This document shows positions 25,538-34,849 of a stretch of DNA of 43,804 bases, in pieces (the stretch's first letter is position 1; every line of letters begins with the position of its first letter). The stretch lies in assembly GCA_017859395.1 (NCBI GenBank), contig JAFMNE010000015.1:1-43804 (forward strand), given 5' to 3'. The stretch is from Ilumatobacteraceae bacterium (GTDB lineage: Bacteria > Actinomycetota > Acidimicrobiia > Acidimicrobiales > Ilumatobacteraceae). Made by a program: the position numbers and the translations under genes. Under the pieces are notes generated by a model. It ran no database searches and had not been told where the DNA came from. It saw only the letters and a list, made by a program, of their open reading frames with translations.

Positions 25538-26305
25538 GTGGCCGAGCCGACCGCCGACGGCGGTGCGCTCGGGCCGCGCAGCACAACGGTACGACGACTG
25601 CGGCGCCTTGCGGGGCGCCGCAGCGCTCGTTATGACGACAGGCTGCTGCTGGTCGAAGGAGTGGTGCTCGTGGCCGAAGCCGTGCGTGCTGGTTGGCGCG
25701 TTGTCGACTGCGTGGCCGAGGAGCATGCATCTGATGCAGATCGCCTCATGACCGAGTATGGCGTGGTGCCCACACTGGTGACCGCCACCGCGCTCGCGGC
25801 GATTGCGACGACCGAGACACCTCAGCCCGTTGTCGCCACCTTCGAGATGCCGACGCGTGTATTGCCCGCCGGTGGAATGCTCGTCGTCGTCGACCGCATG
25901 GCCGATCCCGGCAACCTTGGCACTGTCATCCGCTCGGCTGAAGCCGCTGGGGCGACGGCTGTGGTCGTGACACCCGGCACCACCGACTGGTCGGCGCCCA
26001 AGGTGGTGCGGGCATCGGCAGGAGCGGTCTTCCATGTTCCAGTCGTCGAGGCCACCCTCGATGACCTCCATATGGCCCGGTGGCGCCTCATCGGCACGTC
26101 GTCTCATCGTGGCGAGTCGTATCGCGTCGCCGTCCCCGGCGATCGCGATGCGATCGTGATCGGTAACGAAGCCCACGGACTCGATGAAGATGCCCCCATT
26201 GATGTCTGGGTGCAGATCGAGCATCGCGGCCGTTCTGAGAGTCTGAATGCGGCGATGGCCGCAACATTGCTCTGTTTCCATTGGGCCGGTGAACTCCCCG
26301 CATGA
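25538..26305 (+). CDS. SpoU/TrmH-family RNA 2'-O-methyltransferase
   Basis: A 255-residue member of the SPOUT superfamily that methylates ribose in rRNA or tRNA. An N-terminal substrate-binding domain (RSARYDDRLLLVEGVVLVAEAVRAGW) is followed by the knotted catalytic domain with its three motifs: DRMADPGNLGTVIRSAEAAGA (motif 1, with its catalytic Arg), IVIGNEAHGLDED (motif 2) and ESLNAAMAATLLCF (motif 3). Family members beside rplT and pheS are commonly annotated as 23S rRNA methyltransferases; the target is not certain. The GTG start is 3 nt after the rplT stop. Confidence 0.88.
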   Translation: MAEPTADGGALGPRSTTVRRLRRLAGRRSARYDDRLLLVEGVVLVAEAVRAGWRVVDCVAEEHASDADRLMTEYGVVPTLVTATALAAIATTETPQPVVATFEMPTRVLPAGGMLVVVDRMADPGNLGTVIRSAEAAGATAVVVTPGTTDWSAPKVVRASAGAVFHVPVVEATLDDLHMARWRLIGTSSHRGESYRVAVPGDRDAIVIGNEAHGLDEDAPIDVWVQIEHRGRSESLNAAMAATLLCFHWAGELPA

Positions 26306-26340
26306 GCCAATGAGCCACGTCGGGCTGGGTAGTGCGTCGA

Positions 26341-26346
26341 TAGGGT
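26341..26346 (+). promoter_or_regulatory. Candidate -10 (TAGGGT) for pheST
   Basis: TAGGGT, 7 nt, then the GTG at 26354. It decides between two in-frame GTG codons for pheS in favour of 26354, because the GTG at 26345 overlaps this hexamer. Confidence 0.45.
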
Positions 26347-26353
26347 GCTGGCC

Positions 26354-27379
26354 GTGATCGAGCAGGTCCTTGACGAAGTGTCGACCGTCACCGATACGGC
26401 CGTAGCCGACATCGTTGCCTGTGATGACCTCGCTGCCCTCGACGCGGTGGTATCTCGGCACCGGTCGAAGAAGAGCGGCCTCGGAGCGATTAAGTCTCGG
26501 TTGGGGTCACTCGACCAAGTCGACGACCGCAAACGCGCGGGCGCTGCGGTCAACGAGGCCTACACGCGTATTGAGCAGGCCGTTGAGGAGCGCCGGGCCA
26601 TCCTTGCCGACGCGGCGATCAACGCCGTCATCGCCGCCGAGGCAATGGATTTGACCGAGTATCGGCGACCGAGCACCCGAGGGCATCTCCATCTGGTGAC
26701 CCAGGCCTGGGAGCGACTCGAGGACGTGTTCGTCGGACTGGGGTTCACCGTGGCCGAGGGACCCGAGGTTGAAACCGATTGGCATAACTTTGAGGCACTC
26801 AATATGTCTGAGGGGCACCCTGCCCGTGGCGAGTTCGATACGCTCTTCGTCGATCACGTGCCGCCTGGGGGTACGCCGGGTGCAACGCTGCTGCGCACCC
26901 ACACCTCGCCGGTGCAGATCCGCACGATGCTCACATCGGAGCCACCTATTTACGTCATTGCTCCGGGGAGGGTGTTCCGACGCGATACCCCCGACGCGAC
27001 CCACATGCCGGTCTTTCACCAGATTGAAGGTCTGGTCATCGACCGGGGCATCTCCATGGCCGATCTCGCCGGCACGATTGAGGCCTTCACGAAAGAGTTC
27101 TTCGGCGCAGGCTTCACCTCGCGGTTGCGGCCGTCGTACTTCCCGTTCACCGAGCCATCTGCCGAGTTCGATATCCGTCGCCCCGATGGTTCATGGCTGG
27201 AGTTGGGCGGGTGTGGCATGGTGCATCCCGAGGTGCTTCGCGCCGGAGGCATCGACCCTGAGGAGTGGAGCGGCTTCGCATTCGGTTTCGGTATCGACCG
27301 CATGGCAGTGATGCGGCATCAGGTTGGCGATATCCGCGACATGTACAGCAACGACATCCGATTCATCGAGCAGTTCTGA
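26354..27379 (+). CDS. pheS: Phenylalanine-tRNA ligase alpha subunit
   Basis: The catalytic subunit of the (alpha-beta)2 PheRS. The N-terminal coiled-coil region binds tRNA. The class II catalytic core shows VETDWHNFEALNMSEGHPAR, LLRTHTSPVQIRTM (motif 2 region), RVFRRDTPDATHMPVFHQIEGLVID, and motif 3 GFAFGFGIDRMAVMRHQVGDIR. Length is 341 residues from the GTG at 26354, which is supported by the TAGGGT element; a GTG at 26345 would add three residues. It is followed 9 nt later by pheT. Confidence 0.95.
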   Translation: MIEQVLDEVSTVTDTAVADIVACDDLAALDAVVSRHRSKKSGLGAIKSRLGSLDQVDDRKRAGAAVNEAYTRIEQAVEERRAILADAAINAVIAAEAMDLTEYRRPSTRGHLHLVTQAWERLEDVFVGLGFTVAEGPEVETDWHNFEALNMSEGHPARGEFDTLFVDHVPPGGTPGATLLRTHTSPVQIRTMLTSEPPIYVIAPGRVFRRDTPDATHMPVFHQIEGLVIDRGISMADLAGTIEAFTKEFFGAGFTSRLRPSYFPFTEPSAEFDIRRPDGSWLELGGCGMVHPEVLRAGGIDPEEWSGFAFGFGIDRMAVMRHQVGDIRDMYSNDIRFIEQF

Positions 27380-27388
27380 GGTGATGTC

Positions 27389-29758
27389 GTGAAGATCGTG
27401 CTGTCATGGTTGAACGAGTTCGGTCCCTTTGCCAACCCGGCCGATGTCGATGCTGTCGCCCGGGTCGCCGATGACCTCACCAGTCTCGGGTTGGCGGTGG
27501 AGTCGGTCGATCAGGTCGATGTCCCTGTCGATGGTGTTGTCGCAGCGGTTGTGCGTCGCCTTGAACGGCACCCCGACGCTGCCAAGGTGCAGCGTGTGTG
27601 GGTCGATGCCGGTGATGGCGCCGAACGCCATGTGTGGTGCGGAGCCGACAATATGGCAGTCGGTGACATCGTCGCGTTGGCGACGCTCGGCACGCGAATG
27701 CCCGATGGTCGCTCCATTGAGCGTCGCGGTATCTTGGGAATCGATTCCGAGGGAATGCTGTGCTCGGCCGTTGAACTCGGTCTTGGGGATGATCATTCCG
27801 GCATCATGATCGGTCCGGTGGATGCGACCTTGGGTGCCTCCTGGTGGAATGTGCTCGGTCGGCAACGCGACGTGGTGTTCGACCTTGATCTCACCCGGAA
27901 CCGTCCCGACTGCTGGAGCCATCTTGGTGTGGCCCGCGACCTTGCCGCTCACCGGTCCCAACCCATGGTGATGCCCATGGGAGCCCCGGTGCGCGAGGGC
28001 GACCCGGTGCATGTCCCCGTCGATATCGAAGCCGGTGACCGGTGCGGGCGTTTCACAGCGACCGTCATCGACAATGTTGTTGTTGGGCCGTCGGCGCCAT
28101 GGATGCAGGCCCGCCTTGCGGCCGCGGGGATGCGGTCGATCAACAATGTGGTCGACGTCAGCAACTACGTCATGTTGGAGATGGGGCAACCGAACCACGC
28201 ATACGACCTCGACACGCTCGCCGGTGGCGGCTTTCGAGTGCGGCCTGCCCGCGATGGCGAGACGTTGGTCACCCTCGATGAAGTCGAACGATCCTGCACC
28301 CAAGATGATCTGCTGATCTGCGATGCCGCCGATGTGCCAGTGGGGCTCGCTGGCGTGATGGGCGGACTTGATTCGGAGATCTCGGCGTCGACGACCCGGG
28401 TGGTGGTGGAAGCGGCGTGGTTCACACCGGGTGGGGTGATGGCGACGGCGGCTCGGCACGGCCTGCGCTCAGAAGCCTCGGCGCGTTTCGAACGAGGCGT
28501 TGACCCCACCGCCGGACGCACGTCGAGCAAACGTTTCGCGGAGTTGCTCGCTGAGACCTGCCCGGACCTAGTTGTGCATGCCGGCGAGGCTGATGTCACC
28601 GGCACATCAATGCCCGACATCGGCCAGTCGGTTGAGGTGCGAGGAGCGGTGATCGATCGAGTACTCGGTCGCCATGTGCCGCGCGACCAGGTGCTGCAGA
28701 TCCTTGCGCCGATCGGTTTCGAACCGACCGCACAGGCCGACACTGATGTTGTTGTGCAGGTGCCGCCATGGCGCCCTGATTGCACATCAGAAATCGACAT
28801 TGTCGAAGAGGTGGCGCGCCACATTGGCTACGACAATCTCGGTCGGCGGGTGCCCCGGCCCAGTACCGGTGGTGGTCTCAGCACGGTGCAGCAGCGTCGA
28901 CGCGAGTTGCGACGACTGCTCATTGGTGCGGGCGTGTCAGAGGCAATGCCGAATCCGTTTGTCGACCCGGGTGCGATGGCGAGAGTGGGCCTTGACGGTC
29001 CGGTGGTCAGCATCGTGAATCCTCTGGTCTCTGAAGAGAGTGTGTTGCGTACATCGCTTCGCGCAGGGTTGCTGTCGGCGATTGCCTTTAACGAGTCGCA
29101 CCGTCGCGACGGGGTGGCATTGTTCGAGATCGGGCACATCTACCCTCCCGCACAGGCCGAATTGCCCGACGAGCGCGAGGTGTTGTGCGTGCTGCTTGCC
29201 GGTCGAGACGCGGCAGCGGCTGTGCAACTATGGGATGAGATCGCGGCGGCTCTCGGCGTCGGGGCAATGATCGACCAGCGGGCCGCAACGCCTGGCCTGC
29301 ATCCGGGGCGGTCGGCAGCGTTGCGAGCGGGCCGATCCGAGGTGGGCGTGATCGGCGAGGTTGACCCGCGGGTTTTGCAGCGTATGGACGTGTCCGAGCG
29401 GGTGGCGATTGTGGAAATCGATCTCACTGAGGTGTTGGCGAGGGAGCCGAAGCCGGCGGCGCATCGCGCGGTGAGTCGTATGCCCTCGAGCGATCTCGAC
29501 CTGGCCTTTGTGGTCGCCGACTCGACGCCGGCGGCTGACCTGGCAAAGGCGTTGCGCTCGGCAGCGGGTCCATTGGCGGTATCGATCGAGTTGTTCGACA
29601 CCTTCCGCGGCGACAGTCTTGGTGACGGCGTTCGTTCGCTGGCGTTCCGACTGCGACTGCAGGCTGCCGATCGCAGCCTCACCGATGACGATGTGAGCAG
29701 CGTGCGCGCCGCCTGCGTGTCGGCGGCAGAGTCGATGGGCGCCACCCTTCGGGGCTGA
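27389..29758 (+). CDS. pheT: Phenylalanine-tRNA ligase beta subunit
   Basis: A 789-residue structural and editing subunit. The domains occur in order: an N-terminal tRNA-binding domain (HPDAAKVQRVWVDAGDG, about 54-150), the B3/B4 editing domain (NRPDCWSHLGVARDLAAH onward), the B5 domain, a catalytic-like domain that has lost activity, and a C-terminal FDX anticodon-binding domain (SRMPSSDLDLAFVVADSTP to the end). The start MKIVLSWLNEF is typical, and the GTG follows GAGGTGAT. Length fits the family. Confidence 0.95.
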   Translation: MKIVLSWLNEFGPFANPADVDAVARVADDLTSLGLAVESVDQVDVPVDGVVAAVVRRLERHPDAAKVQRVWVDAGDGAERHVWCGADNMAVGDIVALATLGTRMPDGRSIERRGILGIDSEGMLCSAVELGLGDDHSGIMIGPVDATLGASWWNVLGRQRDVVFDLDLTRNRPDCWSHLGVARDLAAHRSQPMVMPMGAPVREGDPVHVPVDIEAGDRCGRFTATVIDNVVVGPSAPWMQARLAAAGMRSINNVVDVSNYVMLEMGQPNHAYDLDTLAGGGFRVRPARDGETLVTLDEVERSCTQDDLLICDAADVPVGLAGVMGGLDSEISASTTRVVVEAAWFTPGGVMATAARHGLRSEASARFERGVDPTAGRTSSKRFAELLAETCPDLVVHAGEADVTGTSMPDIGQSVEVRGAVIDRVLGRHVPRDQVLQILAPIGFEPTAQADTDVVVQVPPWRPDCTSEIDIVEEVARHIGYDNLGRRVPRPSTGGGLSTVQQRRRELRRLLIGAGVSEAMPNPFVDPGAMARVGLDGPVVSIVNPLVSEESVLRTSLRAGLLSAIAFNESHRRDGVALFEIGHIYPPAQAELPDEREVLCVLLAGRDAAAAVQLWDEIAAALGVGAMIDQRAATPGLHPGRSAALRAGRSEVGVIGEVDPRVLQRMDVSERVAIVEIDLTEVLAREPKPAAHRAVSRMPSSDLDLAFVVADSTPAADLAKALRSAAGPLAVSIELFDTFRGDSLGDGVRSLAFRLRLQAADRSLTDDDVSSVRAACVSAAESMGATLRG

Positions 29759-29762
29759 GTCG

Positions 29763-30161
29763 ATGGCCCTCGATCCCGATGCTCTCTTGGGGCTTGGGGT
29801 AGACGTACGGCCAGGAGTTGTCACGTTCGTCACGGCACTGCCCGGTGACGCCGAACTCGACGGGTTCGGCGACGTCATCGCGTGCATCCGTGAGCCCGAA
29901 GGAATGTCGCTGTTGGTGCCGTTGACCTCGCAGCGTGAGCGCGACGTACGTTTCCGCGACTGCTTTCGTGGGCGTCTGCTGACGTTGATTGCGGCGACTC
30001 CGCTCGACGGGGTGGGGCTCACCGCGGCAGTAGCGAGCCGCCTCGCGGCTGCGGGTGTGCCGTGCAACATGATCGCGGGTCATCACCATGACCATCTCGT
30101 AGTTCCCGACGACGATCTTGGGCGGGTGCTCTCCGTACTGGTACCCCACGAGTCCAGGTAA
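29763..30161 (+). CDS. ACT-domain protein (COG3602-like)
   Basis: A 132-residue uncharacterised protein made of two ACT-like units. The first half contains GVVTFVTALPGDAELDG and CIREPEGMSLLVPL. The second half has the pattern LTAAVASRLAAAGVPCNMIAGHHHDHLVVP, which is characteristic of this family. ACT domains bind small ligands, often amino acids, but no ligand is known here. It follows pheT by 4 nt and so probably shares its transcript. It ends 10 nt before the convergent AlgH-like gene. Confidence 0.75.
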   Translation: MALDPDALLGLGVDVRPGVVTFVTALPGDAELDGFGDVIACIREPEGMSLLVPLTSQRERDVRFRDCFRGRLLTLIAATPLDGVGLTAAVASRLAAAGVPCNMIAGHHHDHLVVPDDDLGRVLSVLVPHESR

Positions 30162-30171
30162 TGCGGGTGGC

Positions 30172-30744
30172 TCAGTTCATCGTGAGATCATCGGGTGCAG
30201 CGGACAGCCATGCAATGCGGCCGTGTTGGCGCGCGAGCACCCGGCGCCACAGAGTTGCTGGATCGTCGGTGATCACATCATCTGGGGTGGCATCGACGAC
30301 GATCCACGCTCCGCTGGCCAATTCCGCATCGAGCTGCCCGCCGCCCCATCCTGCGTAGCCGCGGAAGATCCTCACACCGGCGGCGCCAGCTGCGGTCATC
30401 ACGGGGTCGGCGGACAGGTCGATCGACCATATGTCGCCAACGACGTGAAGGGCATCATCAGGGTCGCCTGGGACACCGCTGGCGATGCCCATCAGAGCGG
30501 TTGACTCGACCGGGCCGCCGGCGAAGACGACCGCCGGTTGGCTGAGGCGATCGTTCCAACGGTGCAGTGGCCCGCCAGCTGCGGTGATGATGGCGTCGTC
30601 CACAGTTGGGTCTGGGCGATTGACGATCACGCCGATGGCGCCATCGTCACGGTGTTCGAGCATGAAGACCACGCTCCGGTCAAAGTGCGGGTCCTCAAGT
30701 GGGGGAGTGGCCACGAGCAGGCGACCTCGGGTGGATCCGCTCAT
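30172..30744 (-). CDS. YqgE/AlgH family protein
   Basis: A 190-residue protein of the UPF0301 (YqgE/AlgH) family. It begins with the family pattern GRLLVATPPLEDPHFDRSVVFMLEHRDDGAIGVIVNRP and contains VFAGGPVES and RIFRGYAGWGGGQLDAELASGAW, all diagnostic. The biochemical role is not established. It diverges from argC across an 82-nt AT-rich region. CAGACT followed by 6 nt precedes the ATG; this might be a weak leaderless promoter, but it lacks the TA of the other elements. Confidence 0.88.
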   Translation of the reverse strand: MSGSTRGRLLVATPPLEDPHFDRSVVFMLEHRDDGAIGVIVNRPDPTVDDAIITAAGGPLHRWNDRLSQPAVVFAGGPVESTALMGIASGVPGDPDDALHVVGDIWSIDLSADPVMTAAGAAGVRIFRGYAGWGGGQLDAELASGAWIVVDATPDDVITDDPATLWRRVLARQHGRIAWLSAAPDDLTMN

Positions 30745-30787
30745 AGGTCAAGTCTGGCAAAACACCGACGATGCGGCGACGCGGGGT

Positions 30788-30805
30788 CATGTATGTCTAT
30801 TCATG
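30788..30805 (+). promoter_or_regulatory. Candidate ARG box (ArgR operator) before argC
   Basis: TGTAT-GTCT-ATTCA matches the ArgR box TGAAT-WWWW-ATTCA at 9 of 10 half-site positions. It lies in an AT-rich island that stands out in this GC-rich DNA, 22 nt before the argC start and just upstream of a TATAGT hexamer. A weaker second site (TGAAC-ATGT-ATAGT, 30804-30817) overlaps it. The likely ligand is the ArgR encoded downstream in the same operon. Confidence 0.65.
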
Positions 30806-30811
30806 AACATG

Positions 30812-30817
30812 TATAGT
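30812..30817 (+). promoter_or_regulatory. Candidate -10 (TATAGT) of the arg operon
   Basis: The best -10 match in the window, 9 nt before the argC ATG at 30827. The transcript would have at most a few leader bases, consistent with the lack of a Shine-Dalgarno. The ARG box overlaps the region upstream of this hexamer. Confidence 0.5.
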
Positions 30818-30826
30818 TATGCGCCT

Positions 30827-31873
30827 ATGGGATCGTCACCTCACCATCCGCAGCCGCGTCGGGCGGGCATTGTCGGCGCATCTGGATACACCGGTGCCGA
30901 GCTCCTTCGGCTGCTCGATTCCCATCCGGAGATCCGCGTGGAGGTCATCACCGCTGACTCTCAGGCGGGATCTCGTCTTGATGAGGTGCACCCCTGGCTC
31001 GCGCCGCTGGGTGAACGTGAACTGGTGCCGACCACCCCCGACGCGGTCGATGGACTCGACGTGGTCTTCTGTGGTCTGCCCCATGAGGCATCGATCGAAT
31101 TGGTGCCCCAGATCTTGGATCGAGTGGGTCATGTGGTCGATCTCTCGGCCGGCTTCCGGTTCAAGGACCCAGCGGTGTACCCGCGCTGGTACGGATTCAC
31201 CCATGCCCATCCTGAACTGCTTGATCAAGCGGTGTACGGGCTGAGCGAGATGAATCGTGACGCACTCGTCGATGCACGACTGATTGCGACGCCGGGGTGC
31301 TACGTGACCGCTGCAGTTCTCGGCCTCGCACCGCTGGTGAGCGGAGGCCATGTTGCCGACACGGGCATCATCGTCGACGCCGCGAGCGGAGTGACCGGGG
31401 CTGGTCGCCGCGCCGAAATTTCGTATGCGTTCACAACGGTGGATGAGGACCTGACGGCCTACGGTGTCGCGGGCCATCGTCATACCCCCGAGATCGAGAT
31501 GGGAGTTGGCGGCCGCGTGCTCTTCACCCCTCACCTTGCCCCAATGAATCGCGGCATCCTCGCCACCTGTTATGCACAACCGCTCACCGACGGTGCGCGC
31601 ACAACCGACGGGCTGCTCGATGCTCTGGCAACCCGCTACGCCGGAGAACGATTCATCCAGGTGAGCGACGCGATGCCGCACACCAAGGCCTGTCTCGGTT
31701 CGAACCTCGTGCAGATCACCGCCCGCTACGACGAGCGCACCGACACGGCCATCGTGATCTCTGCACTCGACAATCTCACCAAGGGTGCAAGTGGAGGAGC
31801 GCTGCAGGCGGCCAATATTGCGCTCGGTCTCGACGAATCCGCGGGGCTGTCACGGATCGGAGTTGCGCCATGA
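30827..31873 (+). CDS. argC: N-acetyl-gamma-glutamyl-phosphate reductase
   Basis: Reduces N-acetylglutamyl phosphate with NADPH, the third step of arginine synthesis. The Rossmann start [22 protein letters not shown] and the catalytic Cys in [17 protein letters not shown] are clear. HTPEIE and [17 protein letters not shown] are also conserved. In-frame ATG codons at 30803, 30809 and 30827 are possible; 30827 ([16 protein letters not shown]) is preferred because the earlier ones overlap the operator and -10. It gives 348 residues. It is the first gene of the arginine operon. Confidence 0.94.
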   Translation: MGSSPHHPQPRRAGIVGASGYTGAELLRLLDSHPEIRVEVITADSQAGSRLDEVHPWLAPLGERELVPTTPDAVDGLDVVFCGLPHEASIELVPQILDRVGHVVDLSAGFRFKDPAVYPRWYGFTHAHPELLDQAVYGLSEMNRDALVDARLIATPGCYVTAAVLGLAPLVSGGHVADTGIIVDAASGVTGAGRRAEISYAFTTVDEDLTAYGVAGHRHTPEIEMGVGGRVLFTPHLAPMNRGILATCYAQPLTDGARTTDGLLDALATRYAGERFIQVSDAMPHTKACLGSNLVQITARYDERTDTAIVISALDNLTKGASGGALQAANIALGLDESAGLSRIGVAP

Positions 31874-32742
31874 TTGAGATCGCCACCCAACGCGTCGCCA
31901 CGTTGGTGGAGGCACTGCCATACATTCAGCGCTTCGCTGGCCGCACGGTGGTGATCAAGTACGGCGGGAATGCTCTTGCGGGAACATCTGACCATGACGC
32001 GCTGTCGGTCTTCGCCACCGATGTCGTGTTGTTACGCCTTGTGGGGGTTCGGCCGGTTGTCGTCCACGGCGGCGGGCCGCAGATCAGCAGCCTCATGGAA
32101 CGGCTCGGCAAGACGACCGAGTTTCGCGATGGCCTGCGGGTCACCGATGCCGAGACGGTGGAGATCGCTCGAATGGTGCTCACCGGCCAGGTCAACCCCG
32201 AGATCGTTGCGGCGATGAACGTTGCAGGTGGTCGTGCGGTCGGCGTGTCTGGCGGTGACGGCGGGTTGATTTCGGCGCGGCCACGCGACCCGGCGTTGGG
32301 GTTCGTGGGCGATGTGGCGGCGGTCGATCCGACCGTGGTGCAGCGCCTGATCGACGATGAGTTCATTCCAGTGGTCGCCACGATCGGCGTCGATGATCAC
32401 GGACAGTCATACAACATCAATGCCGACACCGTGGCCGCCGAGATCGCCGTCGCGCTCGGGGCGGAGAAGCTGGTCTATCTCACCGACATCGAGGGTCTGC
32501 GTCGCGATGTCGATGACCCGTCCAGCCTGATCCGGGCAGCAACGCCCAGCGAACTCGACGAGCTGATCGCCGATGGGTCAATCGCCGGCGGCATGATTCC
32601 CAAGGTTGCCAGTTGCACCGATGCGGTGCGTCGCGGTGTGGGTGCAGCCCACATTCTCGACGGGCGCATCGCTCATGTCCTACTGCTGGAGCTCTTCACC
32701 GACACCGGTGTGGGCACCATGATCACCGAGGAGTCACAATGA
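31870..32742 (+). CDS. argB: Acetylglutamate kinase
   Basis: Phosphorylates N-acetylglutamate. The amino-acid-kinase fold is shown by [49 protein letters not shown] and GGMIPKV. The N-terminal helix [16 protein letters not shown] is the extension typical of hexameric, arginine-inhibited enzymes, so feedback control is likely. The protein is 290 residues. It overlaps argC and argD by 4 nt each. In the common actinobacterial order argJ lies between argC and argB; here there is no space for it. Confidence 0.96.
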   Translation: MIEIATQRVATLVEALPYIQRFAGRTVVIKYGGNALAGTSDHDALSVFATDVVLLRLVGVRPVVVHGGGPQISSLMERLGKTTEFRDGLRVTDAETVEIARMVLTGQVNPEIVAAMNVAGGRAVGVSGGDGGLISARPRDPALGFVGDVAAVDPTVVQRLIDDEFIPVVATIGVDDHGQSYNINADTVAAEIAVALGAEKLVYLTDIEGLRRDVDDPSSLIRAATPSELDELIADGSIAGGMIPKVASCTDAVRRGVGAAHILDGRIAHVLLLELFTDTGVGTMITEESQ

Positions 32743-33947
32743 CCGCCGGGCACAGCTTTCTGGCCACCACCGACCACTGTCCGTTCATGCCGGTGTTCGG
32801 GCCACCGGCATTGATGATTGAACGCGGCGCGGGCACCGAGGTCTTCGATACCGCCGGGCGCCGCTATCTCGATTTCCTCTCCGGGATTGCGGTCGTGTCG
32901 CTCGGCCATGCCAATCCGGTCGTCGCCGATGCGATTGCCGCCCAAGCACGGCAATTGGTGCACGTCAGCAATTTCTTCGCGAACCCTGTCGCGACCGAGG
33001 CGGCAATTGCCGTCGATCGATTGTTGACCGCTGCCACCGGCCGTGCCGGGCAGGTCTTCTTCACGAATTCGGGTGCGGAAGCCAACGAGTGTGCGATCAA
33101 ACTTGCGCGGCGGCACGGCGATGGCGCTCGGCACACCGTGGTCTGTGCACTTGGCTCATTCCACGGTCGGACGCTGGCCACGCTGGCGGCCACCGGACAA
33201 CCGGCGAAGCACGCTCCCTTTGCTCCGATGCCGGAGGGTTTCGTCCACGTTCCGTGGGGCGACGTCGATGCGCTGACCGCGGCCGTGGACACCTCCACCG
33301 CTGCGGTCATGCTCGAGTCGATTCAAGGCGAGGGTGGGGTCATCCCGGCGCCCGAGGGCTATCTCGCTGCTGCCCGCCGCCTGTGTGACGAGGTAGGTGC
33401 GCTGTTGATCATCGACGAGGTGCAAACCGGTTTCGCTCGCACCGGGACATGGTTCGGATTCGAACATGCAGGGATTTCCCCCGACGTTGTCACCTTGGCC
33501 AAAGCAATGGGCAACGGCATGCCAGTTGGAGCGTGTTGGGCGCCGACAGAGGTGGCAGCAGCCTTTCGGCCTGGCGATCATGGTTCGACCTACAGCGGGA
33601 CCGCGTTAGCCACGGCTGCCGTCACCGCCGTGATCTCAGAGATGGAGCGCATCGACGCACCGGCCACGGCACGTCGTCAGGGACACCGGTTGTCGACAGC
33701 GCTCGCCGAGATAGACGGTATTGCGACGGTACGCGGTGCTGGCCTGCTGCTCGGCGCCGTCCTCGATGGCGTTGCCGCTGCAGATGTCACCGGTGCAGCA
33801 CTGCAACACGGGCTCATCGTGAATGCCGTCGCTGCCGACACAATCCGCCTCGCGCCACCACTCACGGTGAGCGATGCCGAAATCGATGAGGCGGTCGCGA
33901 TCCTTGCCAACAGCATTCACGAGGTCAGCACCGGAGGTGATGCGTGA
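32739..33947 (+). CDS. argD: Acetylornithine aminotransferase
   Basis: A PLP-dependent class III aminotransferase making N-acetylornithine. Landmarks are [69 protein letters not shown], the PLP Lys in [14 protein letters not shown], and [13 protein letters not shown]. The usual GGG after the Lys helix reads GNG. Length is 402 residues. The ATG overlaps the argB stop, and the stop overlaps argF by one base. Confidence 0.95.
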   Translation: MTAGHSFLATTDHCPFMPVFGPPALMIERGAGTEVFDTAGRRYLDFLSGIAVVSLGHANPVVADAIAAQARQLVHVSNFFANPVATEAAIAVDRLLTAATGRAGQVFFTNSGAEANECAIKLARRHGDGARHTVVCALGSFHGRTLATLAATGQPAKHAPFAPMPEGFVHVPWGDVDALTAAVDTSTAAVMLESIQGEGGVIPAPEGYLAAARRLCDEVGALLIIDEVQTGFARTGTWFGFEHAGISPDVVTLAKAMGNGMPVGACWAPTEVAAAFRPGDHGSTYSGTALATAAVTAVISEMERIDAPATARRQGHRLSTALAEIDGIATVRGAGLLLGAVLDGVAAADVTGAALQHGLIVNAVAADTIRLAPPLTVSDAEIDEAVAILANSIHEVSTGGDA

Positions 33948-34849
33948 TGTCGGCACATCTTCTTGACATCGTCGATCTCGGGGCTGACGGTGTGACCGAG
34001 ATCGTGGACCGGGCGATGGCGGATCCGGCATCCATCGGTCGACCACTCGAGGGCCGCGGTGTGGCTCTCGTGTTCGAAAAGCCGTCCAATCGGACGCGGC
34101 ACTCGATGGAGATGGCCGTCGTGCAATTGGGTGGTCACCCCGTGTACACCCGTGGCGAAGAGGTGGGGATCGACGTTCGTGAACCGGCTGAGGACATCGC
34201 CAGAGTGCTCGCCGGCTACCACGCGATTATCGCGGCGCGGGTGTTCGACCATGATCTGCTGAGGCGGATGGCCGCGGTCAGCGACGTCCCAGTAGTGAAC
34301 CTGCTGTCGGACCATTCGCATCCGCTCCAGACCCTGGCCGATATGACCACCATGCGTCGGTGTCTCGGGTCGCCCCTGGGCCTGCGTGTTGCATGGGTCG
34401 GCGACTACAACAATGTGTCGCGATCTTTGGCCGAAGCCCTGGTCCTGTGCGGCGGCACACTGGCTATCGCCACACCAGAAGGCTTTGGCCCATCGGCCGA
34501 TGAGCTGGAACGGCTGAACGCCCTCGGCCCCGGCGATGTGAGCGCTGGCCATGACCCAATGGTCGCTGTGGCCAATGCGCGCGCGGTGCATACCGACACG
34601 TGGATTTCAATGGGCCAAGAGGCCGAGAAAGAGCAACGCCGTCGGCTCTTTGGGGGGTACACAGTGGATGCGGCGATGATGTCGCGCGCTGCCGACGACG
34701 CTGTGTTTATGCACTGTCTGCCGGCCTATCGCGGTTATGAGGTCGCTGCAGAGGTGATCGACGGTGCCGCATCGCGCGTTGTGATGCAGGCCCATGATCG
34801 TATGCACGCGGCGCGGGGCGCACTGTCGATCCTGGCAGGTGGCGAGTGA
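33947..34849 (+). CDS. argF: Ornithine carbamoyltransferase
   Basis: Makes citrulline from ornithine and carbamoyl phosphate. The carbamoyl-phosphate loop reads FEKPSNRTRHSMEMAVVQLGG, so the usual STRTR is SNRTR. HPLQTLADM (for HPCQ), WVGDYNNVSRSL and HCLPAYRGYEV (for HCLPxHRGxEV) follow. GGAGG at 33933-33937 is 9 nt before the ATG at 33947; a GTG one codon earlier overlaps the argD stop and is an alternative. It is 300 residues long. The substitutions are conservative, and the order between argD and argR supports argF. Confidence 0.93.
   Translation: MSAHLLDIVDLGADGVTEIVDRAMADPASIGRPLEGRGVALVFEKPSNRTRHSMEMAVVQLGGHPVYTRGEEVGIDVREPAEDIARVLAGYHAIIAARVFDHDLLRRMAAVSDVPVVNLLSDHSHPLQTLADMTTMRRCLGSPLGLRVAWVGDYNNVSRSLAEALVLCGGTLAIATPEGFGPSADELERLNALGPGDVSAGHDPMVAVANARAVHTDTWISMGQEAEKEQRRRLFGGYTVDAAMMSRAADDAVFMHCLPAYRGYEVAAEVIDGAASRVVMQAHDRMHAARGALSILAGGE

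Noticed and set aside
30803-30826. argC starting at ATG 30803 or 30809
   Set aside because: These codons overlap the ARG box and lie upstream of the TATAGT -10, so they would not be in the transcript.
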